Shown: positions 10,328 to 23,420 of the stretch, in pieces
How the letters are laid out: each line of letters opens with the position of its first letter
How positions within the stretch are numbered: the first letter of the stretch is position 1
From: Aurelia coerulea
Taxonomy: Eukaryota; Cnidaria; Scyphozoa; Semaeostomeae; Ulmaridae
Assembly: GCA_039566865.1 (NCBI GenBank)
Contig: CM076943.1
Span: 10,464,001 to 10,528,000 of the forward strand
DNA length: 64,000 bases
Direction: 5' to 3'
The notes under the pieces: model-generated
What the model was told of the DNA's origin: nothing
Databases searched by the model: none
What the model saw: the letters and a program-made list of their open reading frames with translations, nothing else
Translations under genes and position numbers: made by a program

Positions 10328-12254
10328 CAATTTCAGACTGTCTGAAGATCAAATTTGGCCTAACAGAAACTATAGATCCACAGTGCTGAGGTTGAACTGA
10401 CAGAGAAATTCAAATACAACAAAAGTAAAAGTTGTTTACCAGTTCAACTACTACTGCAGCGTGGATCCATGGTTTCCACGTTGGCAAAATTTTACTTTTT
10501 AGTAAGTCTGAAATTTCAGCGTGCTTGCAAAGAACCCTGGGTGACAATGACTCTTTAACATGCGTTTGAAAAGGCACGCATATCGGTACTTTGATTTAAT
10601 ATCGCTGTCTCCCCAGTGGGACAGCGATATATTGTCGCCCTAGTGGGACTGCAGTAAGGACGAATCCTCTGTACGGAACCTATACATCTTTGTTGTTCCT
10701 GTTTTGCGGAACGAGGCTGTCGCGCCCAAATCAGGCAGCGGAATAGACTCAAGGCAGGTCTGTCTCTCCCAGTATGTCACCAGTCTTTGACGTAACAATA
10801 ACGTGCCATGAAAATCTACTATCAGAGGAATATCAAATTCCTAAACATCATGATAATAAATCTGGTAGATCAACCTTTTGGACACACGCTTAGGCTTCAA
10901 GTTTTAGAATTGGACTCGTAGAGATTAAGATTTCTGCCGGTAGACACAAGAAGTTCATGTGAACAAATCCACTTTTCTAAATTTGGCATTCATCCTTTGA
11001 AAATGAGATCTCCATCCCCGCTCTTGTTTTTGGTAGTTCGATGTTGCGCTGTCATAAAAGATTCTCTTACCATGACAGGTAGAACTAGAACGCATAAGAT
11101 AATTTAATTTCTCGATAGATTCTTGTTTACAAATCCGTAGAAAATTATTTGTTATGACCTGCGATTTGCCGTCTTCACAGCACATCAAATCCATTGCAGA
11201 TAAAAAATGCACCGGACACTGTTGAAGTAACAGTCGTTGGCCTACGCAAAAACACAAAGAATAGATGTTTCACTTGTGGGAATCGCGTCTATTTTGGCCA
11301 GGTGATTTCTTTAAATACTGTTCACAAATCACTTCAAATGCACTGCGCTGGAAGGATATGCTTACTGTAACAGTCATTGATAATATGACTTAACGTACAC
11401 ACCTAGAAACGTATCAAAAGAAGGCAAAATCAGGTCACTTATCAAGGACCTGCTTATGATTGTATGAAGGCTTGATGAAAACACACCTATGGTTTATGGA
11501 TTTCAAAATGTTAACTGATTTCTCAAGGTATGTCATACACAAGATCTGCTTTCCAAGATCGTATTTGCAAATTTTGCGACTTGTTTGACAAATGAATCCG
11601 CGAAACTGAAAGCTTTAATGTGGCAATGTGATTTATGAAACAATTTTCGATCTTTACTAAATATGTTTTATACGAGCCTTGTTTGTCAGGGATTGTTTCA
11701 TTCAGTAGTTTAGTCAAATGACTGAAAATTGTTACTGTTAGTTAGCCCATAACATATTCTGCTGTCTAAAAAATTACCAACATTTTGATTTCAAGTTCTC
11801 TAATGATGTCATATTTACCAAATCAAATTGATTTCAAATTTTGGGAAGCATGATTTTAATCATATAATCACAAGAATGGGAATACCAAATTAGATCGTAT
11901 TTTCATCAGTTAAACCGAATAAAGTTAGGATCAGTCAATAATAGCAGGAAATAAGGTTTTTCAAGCCGCAACAGCCTACTCAGAATCATTTCAAAATTCA
12001 TAAACATATGTGGCCTGACTCGTCGATATAATATTACCGGTGGAGTCAGAAGAATGTATATACTCTTTAAAAACATCACAACACAACAACTACAACACTG
12101 ATTTGAAAAAAAATCCATTACCTAACTGAGGATTCAACTTAATTCTGGGAATTTATTCATATTTTAAACACTGGCTTCCATTGGCTTTCCTGAAACTATG
12201 AATGATCGGCCCAATAATTTGATCAGTGTTTCAAGAATTAAATAGTAAAAATTA
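10328..12254. other. No gene seen; small perfect hairpin at 10599-10630
   Basis: About 1.9 kb without a recognisable exon. ATATCGCTGTC at 10599-10609 pairs exactly with GACAGCGATAT at 10620-10630, an 11-bp stem with a 10-base loop. The rest is AT-rich with no repeat that I could match inside the window. Confidence 0.35.
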
Positions 12255-12882
12255 TACCGGGTGAGCCAGAAAAGTGTTCCCACTTTTGAAAATTCATAGC
12301 GTCAAGAGTACTGGGTGGATTGGAATGAATCAATATTTGCTTGACAGCCAAAAGATCGAAGTATTTTTGTGATTTTTCTCGCCTTTTTAGGAGCACTGAA
12401 AAAATTGGTAATTTCAAGTTTACAGTTTACAAAAACTTTGTGGTTGAAAATGACTAACAAAGGCCTAAAATACTTGATCAAATCATAGAGGACTCCTCGC
12501 TCAGAACAACACAGAAAATGCAATTTCTCATGGGTGAGAGATGTCATCTGCACATTTATTGCCATAGGATTGAACATCTTTAGTGTCTGTTTGAGAATCT
12601 ATGTCTTATAACTCTTGAGAGAAGTGAAACGCCCGTGAGTATTGTTCTGTGTGAGGAGAGTCCTAACGATTTGATCAAGTGTTTTAGGCCCTTTTTCAGT
12701 AATTTTGCAACAATGAAATTTTTGTAAAGTTGAATTTACCTATATTTGCAATGCTCCTAAGAAGACGAGAAAAATCACAAAAATACTTTGATTTTTTTGC
12801 TTTTAACTAGAATTTGAATCATTCAAATCCATGAAGTACTTGTGGTGCTACGAATTTTCGAAAGTGGGAACTTTTTTCTGGC
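12255..12882. mobile_element. Foldback, GTTCCCACTTTTGAAA family, copy 1 (right tip lost)
   Basis: Starts TACCGGGTGAGCCAGAAAAG followed by GTTCCCACTTTTGAAAATTC and ends with the inverse AAAGTGGGAACTTTTTTCTGG. It then leaves the family before the last CTCACCCGGTA. Full copies lie at 48819-49450 and 61361-62045. Open frames inside are shared by all three copies but are arms of the palindrome, not genes. Confidence 0.7.
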
Positions 12883-13139
12883 TATTTTTCTTAGCTCCGA
12901 TAAAAGTCCATGGCGGCATGGAGCATCCCAAACCAGGGGGTGCACGAAACTTCAAGGGCATATTTTTACTAAGCTTAAGAGGCATGCACTTCCCAAAAAG
13001 GGCATTTTTTTCTATGGCCTTTGACAGTTGATGGGGCTTCCTACATACCCTAGGTGCCAGACCCCCATATAGGCCAGGTCTTTCTTTCAGGGTGGTTCTG
13101 GCACACAGGCTACTTCCAATGTGCATAGGCTCCATATAT
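12883..13139. other. Unassigned sequence between two foldbacks
   Basis: A moderately GC-richer patch with no match elsewhere in the window. It replaces the right tip of the preceding foldback, so it may be an insertion or rearrangement product. Confidence 0.3.
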
Positions 13140-13595
13140 TTAAAAAGTTTGACGAAAAATTCTATGACATATACTTGTTGATATTGAATGGCCTGAAAGA
13201 AATTTTACCTGCTTTGCTACTATCCTACCGTTGGACTTTTGAAATCTTAAATAGTTTCAGAATAAGAGGGTTTTCTTTTCTTTTAAGAATCTAGGACAAA
13301 TTTTGAAAAAAAAGCTTAAAACCATCGTAATTTCTAAACTTTTGAGAATAAATAGTTTGATCTTCAAAAGTGTAAAGTCTTATACTCTTCTGGTTTACGA
13401 TTTTGAAATTTACTGACGTCACATCGTCCAATTAGCTGAAATATAAACTATGCTGTAATTTAAAAAATATTGAAGATTTCGACAAGTCCAACGGTAGAAT
13501 TACAGCAAAGGAGCTGCAGTTTTTTTAAGTCATTCAATTCAAAGAAATGGGACATAGAATTTGACATCACCCCTTTAAAGAAATGACACCAATGC
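13140..13595. mobile_element. Decayed copy of the AGCATAGG foldback family
   Basis: Shares the family core CTACCGTTGGACTTTTGAAA and its inverse AAGTCCAACGGTAGAATTA near 13483, and the TTTAAAAAG / CCTTTAAAG arms. The outer ends are too diverged to show a target duplication. Confidence 0.55.
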
Positions 13596-14149
13596 TCTTC
13601 CATTGATGGTTTTCCCTGTTCGTTGATAGAACCGTACATGAGCGGAATGGCCCACCTGGAAGCCGAGAAAATTGTTACTTTAGTCCACAACAACCTTAAA
13701 TTTAGTCCGAATTATGTTGTTCGAAAAGGGTATTCCGAATGGTCTGCTCCGTGTAGTTCGTTTTAAAAGGCAATCAACGGCGTTAGGTGGAGCAGCCCAT
13801 AAATAGGACCAAAAAACAGGCACGTGCGTACCTCTGAGTCTTAAGTTTGAGCACCAGTAAATATCTTTGATGTCAGTAAAGTTGAAAATAACTCGCGCAC
13901 CTCCACTATTATATCCGTCGATTCTCTTGAACGCAGTGAATTAAGCAGCTCAGTCTGATATGCAACTTGTATTTTAAAATTAGCTAAATATGCTGTGTTT
14001 GCAGCGACTTGATCCTAAATAAAACGTATTCAACTGGCTAAACTGTTTGACTTCACTTATTTGAAATTCACTCGCTGTGACAACTGATTTTTTTATTATT
14101 TATAGCAAATTGGAAATTAACGTGCGTACCGTGCATTAAATGCATGTAA
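13596..14149. other. No gene seen
   Basis: No reading frame or repeat was recognised in this stretch. Confidence 0.3.
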
Positions 14150-14375
14150 CTAGAGGCAATGTGTCCATGTAAGTACAGCCGCGTATGTACTTTGTCAAAA
14201 TGTGCTGACACGATGCTGACGAAGAGCACGCTGTGATTGGCATAATTCAACTGATCACATGCAAACTAAATTTTCAGCTCCGAAAGCGCAACCGCAAGTT
14301 ACTCCTTCCAACTTTGTGATCTCCTTTACCTAAATGGTCACATGAAATATCACGTGACACATTACCTTTAAATTG
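14150..14375. mobile_element. TTAA-type inverted-repeat element, short copy
   Basis: Left arm GGCAATGTGTCCATGTAAG and right end CACATTACCTTTAA are the ends seen on the larger copy at 27179-28930. The interior CGATGCTGACGAAGAGCA and CAACTGATCACATGCAAA also match that copy. The left TTAA is lost, the right one remains. Confidence 0.6.
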
Positions 14376-14982
14376 ACCCGAGTGAGATAGGAAGCTGCCT
14401 GAAATTAAGGGAACTCGACGATAAGAGGCAAGGAAGATGTTACATTAAAAGAACTAATGTGCCTAAGCTATTGAACCAATTAAGCTTGGATGGCAAACCA
14501 AACATGCATCCCTCTCCTTACCTTCAGAGAAAGGTTAAACGATACATCATAAACAGTTACTTTTACTTTTCTTTGCTTTAGTTTCGTTTCAATCTGATGT
14601 GGAAATTTTCATTTTTAATTATTGCTATTCAATTTCGATAAACAATTTTGCAAATTAGGTTTTTACTTTGTAATCTTCTTGCACGGCCCTTAAAAGAGTC
14701 TCTGCAGACTGATGGGTCCCTGTTGTTAAATAATACAAATGGAAATGAAAAAGCATAAGAAATTAGGGGCTTAGCCAGAAAGGGGGGGGGGTGGTTATTT
14801 GTGAAGAATTTTGCTCCATGTATCAAATTTTTCGTAATTTACAAGTCCATTTTTTAGAATTTAGTTGGAGAAGTGATGGATCAAATATGAATTTATCAAC
14901 GTTTCAGGATGAATTCTGATAAGAATCCAAATTCATGGATGTTAATTTAATGAATTTTTGTGATTTACAGATTTATGTAGAA

Positions 14983-15031
14983 AGTCTGTGGTACCACCTC
15001 TACGGGGGAGGTAGAGGACGCACCACAGACT
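14983..15031. repeat. Short hairpin AGTCTGTGGT / ACCACAGACT
   Basis: Outer arms AGTCTGTGGT and ACCACAGACT pair exactly and the inner CCTCTAC/GTAGAGG also pairs, leaving a very small loop. It is probably a minimal MITE. It lies directly before the next foldback. Confidence 0.5.
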
Positions 15032-15039
15032 AAGATTAT

Positions 15040-16140
15040 GGGAATGGTGAGTCAGAAACAACGCATGCCGTTTGAAAGACTAATCTTTTCTGAATATCAC
15101 AGCTGAGGGCATTTCACTTGTTCTGTTTGAGAGAGCAATTCCATTCAATTCAATTAGTAATTCAACTCAATAGCGAGCGAAAACTAGGGACGAACTGTAA
15201 TAAGTCTAGTTCATCCACACAAAATCGGAGTATTTCAAAAGGATTACATTGAAAACCAGTAGCCCGGTTCTGTCGTCTGGGGTTCCTATCATTCAGTATC
15301 GTGCGCCTATGCTGGCCTTACATCAAATGTGAAACAGTTCCCAGTATTTGTCAGTAATTAATTGTATTGTATGCGTAGCTTTTTGTAGATGTTTTACTTA
15401 ATCTCATTTATTTGCATGTCTTTATGTTAATGGCCACGGGCGTAGTCATTGTCTTTTGCTGCCTGTGGTATCGTACCTGTAGTGTTGTATTGTAGTATAG
15501 TAATTAGAAAGTATAGTAGGTAACATGTAATGTAACATTTTATGAATATATAAAAAAAATAAAAAATAAAAAAAAAACTTGTTCGAACAAGTGGATGAGA
15601 TTTTTTCAGAACAAAAGGATTTTTACAGATTTTTAATGGATTTTTCTTGAAAACAAAATATTTTTTGCCAGAGGTGTACGAGGTTTTTTGGGAATGAAAT
15701 GCTCCTCGATCACAGCACTGATAGATCTTAATATCTTATCCCATGTAACAGCTAACATGCTGATTTTATTTCAGACTGTTTCCAAACTGAAATCAGTTAC
15801 TCCGTTCCGATTTTATGAGAGACTTTGTCGAGAAAATCTCTTCGAAAAACCTTGAAAATGGCCCAAAATCTTGATCAAATTTCTCCATTATTTCTGCTTT
15901 ACAGCTATGACTTGAACACATCTTTTAGCAAGTGTCATTCCTTTGGGAGAATGACAACCTTCTTTCCACTAGCGTAGTGCTAGCGTAGCACATTTATTCA
16001 AGGGAAGTCCTTACTCCCAAGAGGATAACACGTGGTAAAACGTATTAAAGTCATGGCTGCGAGGCAGGAAAACTGACGAAATTTGAACATCATTTTCAGC
16101 TGTTTTTGATAGTTTTGAATGAACCATCTTGAGAAGATAT
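15040..16140. mobile_element. Foldback copy (GTGAGTCA tip) interrupted by a LINE tail
   Basis: Begins GGTGAGTCAGAAACAACGC and CGTTTGAAAGACTAATC, like the left arm of the element at 25367. The interior TATGAGAGACTTTGTCGAGA, CTTTGGGAGAATGACA and CTCCCAAGAGGATAAC also matches that family. A LINE 3' segment (15180-15584) lies in the middle. The right tip is not preserved. Confidence 0.5.
15180..15584 (+). mobile_element. LINE 3' segment with A-rich tail
   Basis: Non-coding segment ending in AATATATAAAAAAAATAAAA. It matches, in opposite orientation, the segment at 40856-41390, including GTAGTGTTGTATTGTAG and GGTTCCTATCATTCAG; about 70 bases present there are missing here. A diverged third copy lies at 20885-21015. 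Recurrent 3' ends with A tails suggest 5'-truncated retroposed copies of one LINE or SINE; no protein-coding part identifies the clade. Confidence 0.55.
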
Positions 16141-17237
16141 CTCATAATTTCAGAACAGAGCAGCCAATTTCACGTCGGTAAATTTTGATATCTAATTAAA
16201 CATATCGGCTATCAAGCAAAATATTTTCCAATATTATTGCTTCTATAGTCGGGGAGCGATGGTTTTCAAACACCGAGCATTCTTTTCTTTTATCAGCCGG
16301 CACTATTGGCGAATATTTTAGTATTGCCTGGTAACATCTCAAACAGCTACAATTAGCAAAGAAGAGAAAAACAGGATTACTAAGAATCAGTGGTTTCTTG
16401 ATTTTCTTCTTCACAGAACTAAAGGCGAAATCTTTCGGTTTTTTAAAAATAAGCTAATTTTCATCTCAAGACAATTTTAGCAAATTACCTGACCATAATA
16501 CTCAAATTGCATTGAAAAAAAATTCAGCAGCCTTCCTCTCGAGAATTCTTTGTTTGTCTGATGCGTGTTTGAAAAACAACCTATTTTTCATTGTGAGTGT
16601 AAAACAAAGTCACAGATCTCGTCGCACTGCATTTTTTGAAGTGGAATGTCTTTGGGATGTCTCTAGATGTCTCCAAAGATAGATTAAAATCTGTTTATTA
16701 GAAAGAGGACAAACTGACAGAAGAGAGTAGACAATTTTAGCTATTGAGAGATTTGGTAAGAAACTATTTTTTTCCTTCTTGGAAAGCACGTTGAAAAATG
16801 CCTGGAGAATTCCAAGAAGTTACAAATTCCAGTACTCAGTGTAATGTAAATTGCTATGAAAGCCACTAGAGGGCCCCAAAATGTGTGTGCCCCATCCTCT
16901 GACTGAAGATTGAAATTTGAAATGTTGAAACAATCCTCGTGAAAACAAAAATAAACCAAAAACCATTATGAAGGTAGATATCGCCTGACAACTGAAACCA
17001 GCAACCTCTCTTCACGTTACTCTTATATCTATAGCTACATATTATCATATTATAGAAAACGTGAGAAATCGAGAAGTCGAAACTTGGCTGTAGTTCTTGC
17101 AATGAGACTTGCATAAGGTCAACCTGCCCTTGATGTCAATCGAAATAACATCACAGAAGGAATGAGTAAGAAAGGCTGGCATCAGACTAATTACGATTTC
17201 ATTTTCGCTCCTTGTTTGAACAGATATACAGCAATAA
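16141..17237. other. No gene seen
   Basis: AT-rich with only short open frames that do not resemble proteins. No repeat match was found. Confidence 0.3.
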
Positions 17238-17645
17238 CTACACGGCGTCCCAAATCAGTTGCACCCCGTTTGGGTTGCTGCTGTGGAGGAGCTGTAACTT
17301 CACTTGCCTGTTTTTTACACCGTTGCATAGTTTAGGTTTAACTTGGAGTTTAAGACCTTGTTTGAATCATCTGACAATTGGTTGCTGATTTATGGCACTG
17401 GAAAGGCAAAATAAGTGTTTGCTTCAAAAACAGCATCCCTTGTGTTCTCGGGGAGTGTCAAAATCTATCAAACGTTGAAACAAAGGATTCAAGAGTTGTA
17501 TTTACATTTTTCCCACATTTGTAAAGGGGGTAATAATGTTGTCTTATAGCCAAACACTGTGTAAAAAGTGGGACAATAGAAATTGCAGCTACTCGATAAC
17601 AACCACGCAAACGGAGCGCGACTTTTTTGAGACATCCTGATGTAT
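17238..17645. mobile_element. Decayed foldback, tip GGCGTCCCAAAT
   Basis: Left end CACGGCGTCCCAAATCAGTT with CACCCCGTTTGGGTTG mirrors, with many changes, the right end CAAACGGAGCGCGAC and TTTTGAGACATCCTGATGTA. It belongs with the GGGTGTCCCAAA-tipped foldbacks but is old. Confidence 0.4.
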
Positions 17646-17960
17646 TTAAAAATATCACTGAAGTGACAACAACAACATAAGTTTAATGAGCGCAAGATCA
17701 ACGACTTTATAGACTTGCCCCAAGTCTATTTTGTTAACTTTAATGAGTTTATCTATCTGAAATGTTGACGAAATAACACAAGAAAATAATTTAAGTGGTA
17801 ATGGAGCGATTGAAGTCAATTTGATAATCACTGATTATGATTTCAGAGTATGTTTCAAAATCAGGTGGCTTCTGAAAATAAAAAATCTCACAGATTCAAA
17901 TCCATATTTCCAGGAAACATAAATTCAGTTAAAAATACGACTTTGTACAAAGACTAAGAA

Positions 17961-18040
17961 TACACAACACACAGCAACAACACAACACAACACAACAACA
18001 CAACAACACAACAACACATAACAGCAACAACAACAACAAC
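17961..18040. repeat. (ACAAC/CAA)n low-complexity tract
   Basis: Repeated CACAACA and CAACAA units of mixed phase over about 80 bases: a simple-sequence repeat. Confidence 0.8.
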
Positions 18041-19859
18041 TTTGTTTTCCACATTTCAAGGCTTTACCAGATGGATACACGCGCGTTGCGTTCGACTCCA
18101 TCTATTCCCTGTGACAGCTGATGTAATTCCCATTGGTAATTCTAGCGAAAAGCCCCCTTCTTCGTTTGTTTTTGCTGTGCTCTGAAATTTTACGTACCTA
18201 TTGCGTGGCCGTACAAAAACCTGAATTGGCAAGAAACCTAAATTTGACAAATTTAAATAATTCATTCCCAAGTCATATTCTAGATTTGCGGACCAAACCA
18301 CTAGTAAGCAATGGTTACAGATCAATAAATCGTTCTATGACTTCCCTTTGCAATAAATCTATGGGTTTACGATGGCAACGAACAATAAAATGCAATTTAT
18401 ATATATATATATATGCGTGCATTTAAATCAATTTAAATCACAATGCTAACCAAAATTATGATGTCCTGTAGTTCGCTTGATAAACTGTGGTCTTCATAGT
18501 CAGAAAGGAATGACGATATCCTTTTATCATTCAATTGCACAGAAATTACCTACACAAATCATTTCGTATCATTCTATATCCAGTTCATTGTTTCAAAGAA
18601 AAGACATAAGATTTTGCAATGCAAATGAAATCAAGTATTGTATTTTTGAGGTTTTTGATTGGTTTGAAAGTCACATCATACATCCAATGGCTTTTGTTAT
18701 CATCGTTAGATTTACAGGAAAGTATCCGGGTTTAAAGGTGTAATGCTCAAGCTAGTACCAAACCAAACCAAACGATTCTTCGACAACAGTGCGTCCAGTA
18801 ACTGACTTCCATTGATAGAGGTAGGCAGTTAGGTTTTCAAATTTTTCCTTGAATATTGAACAAATATGGTTTATATATCGCGCTTTTATCATGCCAACTT
18901 ATTCGTTTCTTGCTTTCTTTTGAATTAAGTATTATAGCAGCCCGGCTCAAGCAAGACAACAGGAGGCCAAACGTAACTGAGGTGAAGGGGCGTTCGAATA
19001 TTCTAACGTATTGCTTGCCTTCTTCGAGGCGCTGCATTTGATTAATGAAGAGCAAGTAAATAAAAAACGAACTGATTGTCATATGAGACATAGGCAAAAA
19101 AGTTTGATATCCAGCTATTTTCAATAAAAGACTCAAAGGTAAGATAAAGATCTTGGTAATCCGAAGAATATTCGAAGGATCTCTCGCCACAATATGTTAG
19201 GCCTCCTGTAGCAAGACGTTCAAACAGCTGCCGTGCAACGATGGCTATACTAGCGCTGAAAATTCTCTCCAACCAGCGGCAGTGGCAGAATTAGATATAT
19301 ATATATATAACGAATTACGTTACGTTGGGCAGAATTCGATATACACCTATATATCAACTGAATACAAAAAGTGCGGATGAATATGTCTAATATTCTTGGT
19401 TGTCACAAAAATTCAATGTATGGCTATCTGTCTCACTTATGAAGCCCAGAAAACAGGTCTAGGTATGTTTTTTCAATCAATTTCGTTGATTTGAACCCAA
19501 TGGAGAATAATGAATCCTCTGGTTTTGAGGCAGCCAATGATTTTGGCTTTCTTGCTCCATAAATCAGCAACTGGTGATCAGATTTACTCAAACTCGGTGT
19601 CAACATTTAATTTGAAGTCTTTTCTGTCGAGAGTCTTAAAAACAGAAAAATTGGATTTATGGCTGCTCCGCAGAAGTCACTCAAACAGCGCACATGGTTT
19701 TCGGGACACCCTGTACATGCTTGCAAACTTTCAAACTACCAGACAAGTCAACAAAAAAGAATCCCTGTTTGAAAGGTCACGGCTACTTGGATATCAAGAC
19801 GATGATATCGGCAAATATATAATTTAACCATAGCCATATTCAAATCCATTTCAAAATTT
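18041..19859. other. No gene seen; (AT)n near 18397 and 19294, foldback tip near 19702
   Basis: Two short AT-dinucleotide runs and a lone right-end tip GGGACACCCTGTA at about 19702-19714 are the only recognisable items. Several open frames of 80-117 codons show no protein character that I can name. Confidence 0.35.
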
Positions 19860-20560
19860 ACCTGACTCAAATCGCCCTTTCCGTTCGGAAATTATGCGAG
19901 GAAACCTGTGCCCAAAAGCTCCCAAAATCGCGAACAAAGTTTCCTAACATTTTGCCTTACACAGGCCTTACAGCAATGACTTCTGCATGCTTTAGAAAGT
20001 GTTATCCTCTTGGGAGGATGAACAAGTCTTCCCCTGGTATGAATAACCTATTGAAGAGGACTCCATTCTCCCAAGAGGACAAAATACATGGATATATGTG
20101 AATGTCATCATTTTTGGGAACGAAAACGAAGGAAAATTTGCTCAATGTTTTCACTCATTTTTGCAGGTTTTTGGAAGGGGCTTTCTGCAGAAAAATGCTT
20201 TCTACTGATCTGGCACAAACAAGCATGTCTACACAATTCTGAATCCTCGTTAAATGATCGTGCATATTTGCATCAAATTATGGTACAATTTATTGCTTGT
20301 AAGATCAGTTTTCAACAAATAACAGCATTCTGATTTTTTGCAACAAAAAATAGTTGCACGATCGAAACTTGTCTTGAAAATGACATTTTGTGTACCGATA
20401 ATTTCTTGTAAGATTATAACTGATACTTGGGACAAGCATCAGCATTAACAGGAGAATTTTGCCAACATTAAAATCATTCAGATTCTCTGCAACAAAAGAC
20501 GATTATTGCAGTATCAAAACTTGTCTTGAAAGATATGAAAGGTAACAAATTTTTCAAATT
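19860..20560. mobile_element. Decayed foldback copy related to 25367-26159
   Basis: Contains GTTATCCTCTTGGGAGGATG and its inverse CATTCTCCCAAGAGGAC about 60 bases on, plus CTTGTAAGATCAGTTTTCAA blocks, as in the family copy at 25367. Tips are not preserved. Confidence 0.45.
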
Positions 20561-20699
20561 TCTTCATCAACTTTTTTTCTTCAATTTTTTATTTTTTCAC
20601 ATTCCATTGCATCTATAATTTTGGCACATTTCATTGCTTGCAAGATAGTAATTAGTTTTTTTTCATCGCTTGTAGCTTAGTTGTATGTAGTTTAATGAT

Positions 20700-20880
20700 G
20701 CGTGCAAAAATGACAAAATTTCACCACTTATTTTCATGGGGAAATTTTGGGGAAATGGACACTTTCCCAATAATTTCCCAAGAGGGAAACGGAAATGACC
20801 GTTTCCCTTCAATTTCCCAGATAAACTTGTCCGTTTCCCCTAAATTTCCATGCAGAAACTAAAGGGAATTTAGATATTTT
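20700..20880. repeat. Local TTTCCC/GGGAAA-rich inverted repeats
   Basis: Multiple GGGAAAT and TTTCCC blocks occur in both orientations. One exact stem is GGGAAACGG...CCGTTTCCC at about 20784-20807. It is probably an old foldback remnant. Confidence 0.4.
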
Positions 20881-20884
20881 TTGC

Positions 20885-21015
20885 AGTGATGTTTTGGCCA
20901 TGGGGTACTCATTGTCTTTTGCTCCCCTTGGTGTCGTCCCTGTGGTGGTGTATAGTGATTTTATAAGTACAGTAGAAAGTAAGATTTATTGTAAATATTT
21001 GAAATGAATAGAAAA
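20885..21015 (+). mobile_element. Diverged LINE 3' segment, third copy
   Basis: TCATTGTCTTTTGCTCCCCT and GTGTATAGTGATTTTATAAG match, with many differences, the 3' segment at 15420-15560. It ends in an A-rich tail (GAATAGAAAAGAAAAAG). Confidence 0.45.
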
Positions 21016-22560
21016 GAAAAAGATAGTGATTGTACAATCAGTACCATCATTTGCTAACACGTCGACGACATAAAAGCGTCTGGACTTTCTGCAACAAAAG
21101 ATCAATCGCAAAATGTCTTGCAAAATATAAGAAGACGCCCTTCCATTAATTTTTATTGTTGTTTATGACTTCCAAGATAACAATTTTAAGGTAACTCTGC
21201 TCTCCGCTCCAGAGAGCAGCAAGTTGCCGCTTTGCAAAACCATACTCCCCCAAAAAAACCATTCGGTCCATCGCAAAACGGTAAAAAGGATGTCGTTCGG
21301 TGTAGTTTGGGAAATCGGGAGATGTATAAATCGCAATGGTTCCGTCAATCCTGGCTTCGCAAATTATTTTTCAAAACTCATTGTTGATTTCAGAAAAGTG
21401 GATTTATCTCCAAAACTACTGGCAAAATGTTCGACTTTCCTTTGCTCTCTCTATAGCTAGGTTGTCAGTCAACAACTTTACCAAGGCTGATTGAAAAAGC
21501 TAGGCTAGATTTCTTGCAATTGAATTTATATTTCTGTCTACTTACCTTAAATTCAGTATATCTACTTTTATCTCACACGGTCCGTCCCAAAGAGAATTCG
21601 ATATCAATTTATGCGAATGTTCTGAAAGCTTTTCGGTCTTCAAGTTGGCTATAAATATTTTTGTCTATATTTGCGCAATGACTTCTTGCATAATCAAGTG
21701 ATCCTCTCTGTCCCGTTTCGTTGAGAATTCTCTACGCAAATTCTCTCTTAAATAGCAACTCCCACGGTTCCTTAGTCGCACTCGTCTTCATATCTTATTA
21801 GTATGTAGGTTTCTCATCGATTGCACTTATTGAACAAAACGGTGACGCACTTCACAGAGTTATACGTTTAAAGAAGCAGTGTTCGTGAGAGAATAATCGG
21901 TTAGAGACCTGTCGCATGGACGAAAATATATCTGAACATTTTTAGCTTAAATTAATTCCACTGCTCCAAAGCTGTTGAAAAAATATTCCATTCAGTGAAT
22001 TTCTTTTAAAAGGGATTTTGCCGCCTTTTACCACTGATTTCCCAACTTTCTTGAGTAGTAGCGGCGCCACACTCGAGGGAGGGGAAGGGGAAGTGGCACT
22101 TTGCTGTAATTTCTTGAGCAAATTACCTCGAGGAATAGCTTTAAATAGATCGTCTCTGGTGTAATTAAAAGTGGTCAATAAATCTGAAATGTTACCAATG
22201 GTCAACGTCATACGCTCGCTAATCACAAAGCCGAAGGAGCATCCTGGTACACTTTGATCAAATCCGTCAAAGAAATGGACAGATTCGCAGCCATTATGGA
22301 TTATGAGGCCTCGGTTCCAAACAACGAAGCAGCATTCTAATAGTTGCTGCTTGGCAGCAAGATACCATTGTTGTTATTCGAATAATTAGGAAGTTTTTGG
22401 GAAATGACAAATGTTTGCTATTGTTTTCAAATAACCAATCAAATCGCAGAACGGCCTCTTCTATCCCATAGTAGAAGGAATAGCAATGAGCTAACTCAGG
22501 GGAAGAGATTGACCGATGGTAGTTAGGTAGAAATAAAGCAAGAATCATATTGTCATCTTC
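21016..22560. other. No recognised gene; unidentified open frame at 21945-22226 (-)
   Basis: A 94-codon minus-strand frame at 21942-22226 includes SERMTLTIGNISDLLTTFNY and a Ser/Pro-Lys-rich part. It could be a fragment of a mobile-element protein but I cannot name it. TGCTCTCC...GGAGAGCA-type pairing at about 21189-21210 makes a small hairpin. Confidence 0.3.
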
Positions 22561-23097
22561 TATCGGGTGTCCCAGAAAAAGTATACACATTTGGTTGGTA
22601 CAACGATTAAAATTTAACTCCAATCAAAAGCTATTAAATTTCAGAATGTTCCTCGACAGTTAACTTGAACATAGATACCTCATTTGTTGATATTGTTGCT
22701 TTGAGAGCTGAGGTATTAATCTTAAATGTCAAAATTTGTTCAAATTTGCCAATCGAAAGGAGAGAATTGTCTTTTTGGCCTGAGCAAAATTCTGAAGCAC
22801 ATCAATCATCAAAACTGAATTTAAAGAAAGATGAAAAATGGCACAATGGGTGACTTCTCACAAACAGAATTTGATATGATTTCAATTTGGTTCAAATTCT
22901 AGCAACGCTATTGTTGAGTTATTCGCTCTGCTTGAAGAATTTGCTTGGGCCGAAACGGTAAAGCTCCGGTTTGGTGTTGACAGCAAATTTGAACTTTTAA
23001 CATTAATATTTCAGCAATCAAAGCACCAGTATCAACGAAGGAGTTATCTATGTTCAAGTTAACGATCGATGAACTTTTTGAAACTGATTAGTTATTG
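22561..23097. mobile_element. Foldback, GTATACA family, truncated copy
   Basis: Starts TATCGGGTGTCCCAGAAAAA followed by GTATACACATTTGGTTG, as in the complete copy at 39627-40237. The interior AGTTAACTTGAACATAGATA and its inverse TATGTTCAAGTTAAC are conserved. The right end is interrupted by the poly-G element. Confidence 0.65.
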
Positions 23098-23420
23098 ATT
23101 AAAAGCCCGGGGGGGGGGGCTACTTAGTATATTTGTCCGACGGGGATGTGCCGTTTTTAAGGGTAATGCTTTCACCAATTTTTTCTAGCACAGGGTATCA
23201 AAATGAGGCAATTTTTCTAGAGCAGGTTGTCAAAACATGTCAAAGGGGAATATTCTGCTAGATCGGGTCGTTTTTCGGTCAAATGTCATGTTTTTGAGTA
23301 TAGTTTTCACCAGATTTTTCTAGAACAGGTTATCATTTTGAGCGAAAAGTTCTGGAGCAGAGTAAACACCCCCGTACAAATTTAAGTCACGTACCCCCCC
23401 CCCCCCACCGGGATTAAAGG
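23098..23420. mobile_element. Poly-G hAT-like MITE, 8-bp duplication ATTAAA(A/G)G
   Basis: The element runs 23106-23412 from CCCGGGGGGGGGG to CCCCCCACCGGG. It is flanked by ATTAAAAG (23098) and ATTAAAGG (23413), one mismatch in eight. The interior (ACTTAGTATATTTGTCCGAC) is shared with the element at 60668. It sits in the arm of an older foldback. Confidence 0.75.
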